Origin: Candidatus Omnitrophota bacterium
GTDB taxonomy: Bacteria > Omnitrophota > Koll11 > JAHIPI01
Assembly (NCBI GenBank): GCA_028718265.1
Contig: JAQUMG010000068.1
Location: 1-8,700, forward strand
Direction: 5' to 3'
Length of the DNA: 8,700 nt
Shown piece after piece: positions 4,788 through 8,700 of the stretch (positions are counted from its first letter, which is position 1; the number at the start of each line of letters is the position of its first letter). Under the pieces are notes generated by a model that searched no databases, was not told where the DNA came from, and saw only the letters and a list, made by a program, of their open reading frames with translations. The position numbers and the translations under genes were made by a program.

Positions 4788-6540
4788 AAGAACGCATAGC
4801 TGCGGTGAGTTAACCGAAAAAGACATGGGCAAGAAAGTGTGTATCGCCGGCTGGGTCGACACGTGGCGCGATCACGGCGGTTTGATGTTTATAGATCTGC
4901 GGGATAAAGAGGGCCTTACCCAGATAGTATTTAATCCCGAGAAAAACAAGGAGTTGCACGCCGACTCAAGAAAAATCAGGTCGGAATATGTCATAGCGGT
5001 CAAAGGCCTTGTAGAGTCCAGGCCCAAAGGAACCGAAAATCCCAAACTGAAAACGGGCAAAATAGAGATAGCGGTTGATGAGATCGATATCCTTAACAAT
5101 GCCGAGCCTCCGCCGTTCGAAATAGCTGACGACGCCAAAATATCGGAAGAGATACGGCTGACTTACAGGTATCTGGATCTCCGGCGGCCGGTTATGCAGA
5201 AAAACCTGAGAATGCGCCACGATACCATCAAGGCGATGAGGGATTTTCTGGATGAAAGAGGTTTTCTTGAGATCGAGACGCCGATTCTTACGAAAAGCAC
5301 GCCGGAAGGAGCGCGTGATTATCTCGTGCCGAGCAGGCTGAATAACGGGAAGTTTTACGCACTTCCTCAGTCTCCGCAGTTGTTCAAGCAGATACTGATG
5401 GTGGCCGGTTATGAAAAATACTTCCAGATAGCGAAGTGTTTCAGAGACGAAGACCTGCGCGCGGACAGACAGCCGGAGTTTACGCAGCTCGATATAGAAA
5501 TGTCGTTTGTGGATGTCGAGGATATATTGAAACTGGGCGAAGATCTTTTTAAGCATGTAATAAAGCATGTAGCCGGAGTCGACATTAAAACACCGTTTCC
5601 GAGATTGACTTACCAGGAAGCGATGTCAAGATTCGGCAGCGATAAACCCGATATACGGTTCGGTATGGAGATTTCGGAATTGAAAGATATTTTTACGGGG
5701 ACAGATTTTAATATATTCAAATTCGCGCTGGCCAACGGCGGCAGTATCTTCGGCATAAAGGTGGATGGATATGCTGATATATCGCGAAAAGAGATAGACG
5801 ATCTTACTGCTTTTACGAAAGAGTCAGGTGCAAAGGGACTGGCATATTTCAAATTTACGGAAAAGGGTGTTGAGTCGCCGATAGTGAAGTTTTTCGATCA
5901 GGCCGTGATAGAGCTGGTTGCCAAAAAGCTTGACGCCAAGCGCGGCGATCTGGTCCTTATAGTCGCCGATGTCAATAAAAAGACTGCGCTTGAAGCGCTT
6001 GGAGCGCTGAGACTAAATCTGGCGAAGATCAGAAAAGTCAAAAAAGAAGAAGGTTTCAATATGCTGTGGGTTCTCGATTTTCCGCTCATGAAATACAACG
6101 AGGAAGAGAAGCGGTGGGAAAGCGAACATCATCCGTTTACGTCTCTGAAAGACGAGGATGCCCCTTACCTGGATAGCGATCCCGGCAGAGTGCGGGCCAA
6201 AGCGTACGATCTGGTTATAAACGGTATGGAGTTGGGCAGCGGCTCGATAAGGATACACAGGCGCCAGATGCAGCAGAAGATATTCAAGATGATTGGGCTT
6301 TCTAAGGAAGAGGCGGAAAAACGCTTTGGTTTTCTCCTGAAGGCCTTTGAATACGGCGCCCCCCCGCACGGAGGCGTAGCTTTCGGACTGGACAGACTGA
6401 TGACAATATTTACAGGTTCGGATACGATAAGAGACGTCATAGCTTTTCCGAAGACCCAGAAAGCAGTATGCCTTATGACTGATGCCCCGTCGGATGTCGA
6501 GCAGAAGCAGCTTAAGGAATTAGGAATAAAGCTTACCTGA
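4780..6540 (+). CDS. aspS: Aspartate--tRNA ligase, bacterial type with GAD domain; probably non-discriminating
   Basis: A class II synthetase of 586 residues, normal for bacterial AspRS. An N-terminal OB-fold binds the anticodon (about 1-105, with GWVDTWRDHGG and FIDLRD). The catalytic domain holds YRYLDLRRP near 129-137, the flipping loop TPILTKSTPEGARDYLVPSR, motif 2 FRDEDLRADRQPEFTQLDIE from 221, and motif 3 FGLDRL with Arg 539. A GAD insertion lies at about 300-405. His 32 and Gly 84 align with the His31/Gly83 pair described for non-discriminating bacterial AspRS, which also makes Asp-tRNA-Asn for amidation by GatCAB. That specificity is inferred; gatCAB and asnS are not in the window. 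ATG lies inside the hisS end, with an AAAGG ribosome site (4766-4770), so coupling is likely. Confidence 0.98.
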   Translation: MFKRTHSCGELTEKDMGKKVCIAGWVDTWRDHGGLMFIDLRDKEGLTQIVFNPEKNKELHADSRKIRSEYVIAVKGLVESRPKGTENPKLKTGKIEIAVDEIDILNNAEPPPFEIADDAKISEEIRLTYRYLDLRRPVMQKNLRMRHDTIKAMRDFLDERGFLEIETPILTKSTPEGARDYLVPSRLNNGKFYALPQSPQLFKQILMVAGYEKYFQIAKCFRDEDLRADRQPEFTQLDIEMSFVDVEDILKLGEDLFKHVIKHVAGVDIKTPFPRLTYQEAMSRFGSDKPDIRFGMEISELKDIFTGTDFNIFKFALANGGSIFGIKVDGYADISRKEIDDLTAFTKESGAKGLAYFKFTEKGVESPIVKFFDQAVIELVAKKLDAKRGDLVLIVADVNKKTALEALGALRLNLAKIRKVKKEEGFNMLWVLDFPLMKYNEEEKRWESEHHPFTSLKDEDAPYLDSDPGRVRAKAYDLVINGMELGSGSIRIHRRQMQQKIFKMIGLSKEEAEKRFGFLLKAFEYGAPPHGGVAFGLDRLMTIFTGSDTIRDVIAFPKTQKAVCLMTDAPSDVEQKQLKELGIKLT

Positions 6541-6562
6541 AGTCAACACGACAAGGAATAAT

Positions 6563-8700
6563 ATGAAAGAACTGTTAGACAGCGTAAAGGCAGCGTACAA
6601 GAAGATTTCTTCGGAGAGCTCGGCAAACATATGGATTTTCGCGTTTATGGCGGTTCTTCTTTTGGCTATATTGTTTACCGGCGGACCGTCTTATAAAGTG
6701 AAGTTTAATGAGGGAGACATCTCTGATAGCGACATATACGCTCCGTACAGCTTTACCTACCCCGGCAGTGTCGATGAGGCTAAGACGAATGAAGCGAAGG
6801 AAAAGGCGCTGATGAATTTTCTGCCGGTCTATGAAGTCAGGCCGGGATATTGGGATAAAAAGCGGGAAACAATCTCCGCGTTTTTCAAAGAACTCGATAC
6901 CGTCAAAAAACTTAATAACGCGGAAGACAGTGTGCGTATAGAACGGCTTAAAAAAGCCACAGACGTCACGCTTGACGATGGTATGTTTCTTGCTCTTTTA
7001 GGCCAGGACATATCGAAGCTTGAAAAAGCCTCCTCCGGCGTTCTGGACAAGATATCATCTAAAATAATCACTGACGACAGCACGATAGAAGAACTGATCT
7101 CGAACAAGAAAAACGAAATAACCGTCTTCAATCCCGAAACCGGCTCCGAGACAAAAGTCCCGCGCTCCGATCTTTATACCAAACAGCAGATAAGGCCGGT
7201 GATCGAAAAAGAACTTACCGGCGCCGGCATCGAACAAGGCATATTAAATAACGCGCTTAACGGTATCGTAACGTGGCCGTTAGACCCCAGTCTTATTTAC
7301 AACAAAGCCGAGACGGAGATGCGGCGCAAGGCGATACTGGAAAAGATTACGCCCGTTTACAGCCAGATACTTGTAAAAAAGAATGAGCTGATAATCGGAA
7401 AGGGAGAAAGAGCCGCTGCCGCGCACCTGGCCCAGCTTAAGCAATTAGCCCAGAAAGAAGAAGGCCGTTTTAAGGCGGTTTATTCCGCCGGCATTGCCAT
7501 AATTTCAATCATCCTGATCATAATACTTTTCGCCTATCTGGGTTCCTACAGGAGCAAGATATTTCTGAAGAGTAAAAACCTCTATCTCATATTTACCATC
7601 GGGCTCTTAAACGCCTTTCTGGCAAAGATAATCGTGACTTCGCCGATATCCCTGTATATCATGCCTATAGCGACCGGAACTATGCTCCTTGCAATGTTAT
7701 TGGATGCCGGCTGCGCTTTCATAGTCGCCATACTGATGAGCATTGTCATCGGGATCATCTCCGGAAATAAATTCGACGTAATGGTAGTTTCGTTAATAGC
7801 CGGCATGATCGGCGTCTATTTGGTGAAAAACGTCCGCAGGCGCTCGCAGATACTGGCGGCCGGACTTATCGTAGGATTTGCGCAGTTCATGTTAATATGC
7901 GGACTGGGCCTTTTGAACCTGGCTGAGCCTAATATATTTCTGAGAGACGGGCTATGGGGGCTTGCGAGCGGTATTCTCTCGGCTGCCATAGTCATGCTTA
8001 TTTTGCCGGTATTTGAATCCTTATTCGAGCTTACGACTAATATAACGCTTCTGGAATTATCCGACCTTAACCACCCGCTCCTGCGGCGTATGGTGCTGGA
8101 GGCGCCCGGTACTTACCACCATAGTCTCATAGTCGGAAATCTGGCGGAAGCGGCCAGCGAGGCCATAGGCGCCAATTCGCTGTTGGCGAGAGTCGGGGCT
8201 TATTATCACGATATCGGCAAGATAGAGAAATCCGAATATTTCAGCGAAAACGAAACCGACAGCAAGAGTTATCACGAGGGGCTCACGCCCTCCATGAGCG
8301 CGCTTATTATCACGGGCCACGTGAAAGACGGCCTGGAGCTGGCTAAGAAATACAAATTAAACAAGACCTTAATAGATTTTATAGAGCAACATCACGGAAC
8401 GGGCCTGATTTATTATTTTTACCAGCGCGCGCTGGAAAAGATCGATGACGAGGGAGTGCTCGAGGAAGAGGGTTTCAGGTATCAGGGGCCCAAACCGCAG
8501 ACAAAGGAAACGGCGATAGTCCTTTTGGCTGATTCGGTAGAGGCTGCGAGCAGGACGCTGGACGATCCGACGCCTGCGAGGATCAAGAGCCTGGTTCAGA
8601 AGATAATAAACAATAAATTCATCGACAGCCAGCTTGACGAGTGCGAGCTGACGCTGAAAGACATGCACAAGATATCCGAATCGTTCGCCAGAATACTTAC
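6563..8700 (+). CDS. pgpH: 7TM-HD membrane phosphohydrolase (PgpH/YqfF type), 3' end outside window
   Basis: 712 residues are visible and the frame is still open at the window end. Order of parts: a membrane anchor (about 23-41); a large extracytoplasmic domain (about 45-300, the 7TMR-HDED type, with YKVKFNEGDISDSDIYAP at its start); a multi-helix membrane block (about 305-484, the 7TM type); and a cytoplasmic HD domain. HD ligands visible are His 519/520 in GTYHHS, His 549-Asp 550 in YYHDIGK, His 586 in GHVKDG, His 610/611 in EQHHG and Asp 657 in LLADSVEAA. Characterised relatives such as Listeria PgpH hydrolyse c-di-AMP; that activity here is inferred. The start is set by AAGGA (6553-6557) five bases before ATG. 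It follows aspS by 22 nt, so co-transcription with hisS-aspS is likely. Confidence 0.95.
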   Translation, partial: MKELLDSVKAAYKKISSESSANIWIFAFMAVLLLAILFTGGPSYKVKFNEGDISDSDIYAPYSFTYPGSVDEAKTNEAKEKALMNFLPVYEVRPGYWDKKRETISAFFKELDTVKKLNNAEDSVRIERLKKATDVTLDDGMFLALLGQDISKLEKASSGVLDKISSKIITDDSTIEELISNKKNEITVFNPETGSETKVPRSDLYTKQQIRPVIEKELTGAGIEQGILNNALNGIVTWPLDPSLIYNKAETEMRRKAILEKITPVYSQILVKKNELIIGKGERAAAAHLAQLKQLAQKEEGRFKAVYSAGIAIISIILIIILFAYLGSYRSKIFLKSKNLYLIFTIGLLNAFLAKIIVTSPISLYIMPIATGTMLLAMLLDAGCAFIVAILMSIVIGIISGNKFDVMVVSLIAGMIGVYLVKNVRRRSQILAAGLIVGFAQFMLICGLGLLNLAEPNIFLRDGLWGLASGILSAAIVMLILPVFESLFELTTNITLLELSDLNHPLLRRMVLEAPGTYHHSLIVGNLAEAASEAIGANSLLARVGAYYHDIGKIEKSEYFSENETDSKSYHEGLTPSMSALIITGHVKDGLELAKKYKLNKTLIDFIEQHHGTGLIYYFYQRALEKIDDEGVLEEEGFRYQGPKPQTKETAIVLLADSVEAASRTLDDPTPARIKSLVQKIINNKFIDSQLDECELTLKDMHKISESFARIL

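Noticed and set aside
4966..5568. 200-codon open frame on the - strand within aspS
   Set aside because: It is antisense to conserved AspRS motifs and resembles no protein family, so it is a shadow of the real gene. The same holds for the other antisense frames over dnaE, hisS and the HD gene.

Overview
The window is a bacterial chromosome segment of moderate GC with every gene on the + strand. Gene order is: the 3' part of dnaE (replicative DNA polymerase III alpha subunit); a short unrecognised membrane protein; an HU/IHF-type nucleoid protein; about 660 bp of non-coding DNA; hisS; aspS; and the first 712 codons of a 7TM-HD phosphohydrolase of the PgpH/YqfF type, cut by the window end. The housekeeping proteins are full-length and of bacterial type. 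The mix, together with REP-like palindromes, would suit an uncultivated lineage such as Omnitrophota or a relative. That placement is an impression, not something the sequence proves.

Left part (1-2865): dnaE runs into a 78-bp gap holding a strong sigma70-type promoter (TTGACA, 17 bp, TATCCT). Its predicted start point falls on or just before the ATG of the membrane-protein gene, so that mRNA looks leaderless. A REP-like palindrome sits on the stop codon of that gene. The HU gene has a good Shine-Dalgarno sequence and ends at a clear intrinsic terminator.

Middle part (2866-3527): there is no convincing protein here, but the DNA is densely self-complementary. A conserved core containing GGAATAT occurs three times, once inverted (2963-2987) and twice direct (3134-3148, 3392-3417). 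The first two copies close a long hairpin. Between the last two copies lies a 223-nt unit (3168-3390). It has about 36 closing base pairs in four helices and a multi-branch loop with two strong hairpins, one capped by a GAGA (GNRA) tetraloop when read as + strand RNA. The unpaired junction strands on the two sides carry the same purine-rich motif. This unit matches no RNA family I recognise and is the best candidate for something undescribed. It may be a structured RNA gene, or a palindromic mobile or repeat element of the host genome.

Right part (3463-8700): a promoter with a TATAAT -10 box precedes hisS. hisS and aspS overlap by 8 nt and are probably translationally coupled. The 7TM-HD gene follows aspS after 22 nt, so the three are likely one transcript. 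They join two aminoacyl-tRNA synthetases to a predicted cyclic-dinucleotide (c-di-AMP) phosphodiesterase. The aspartyl-tRNA synthetase carries the His and Gly specificity residues of non-discriminating enzymes, suggesting that it also charges tRNA-Asn with Asp.
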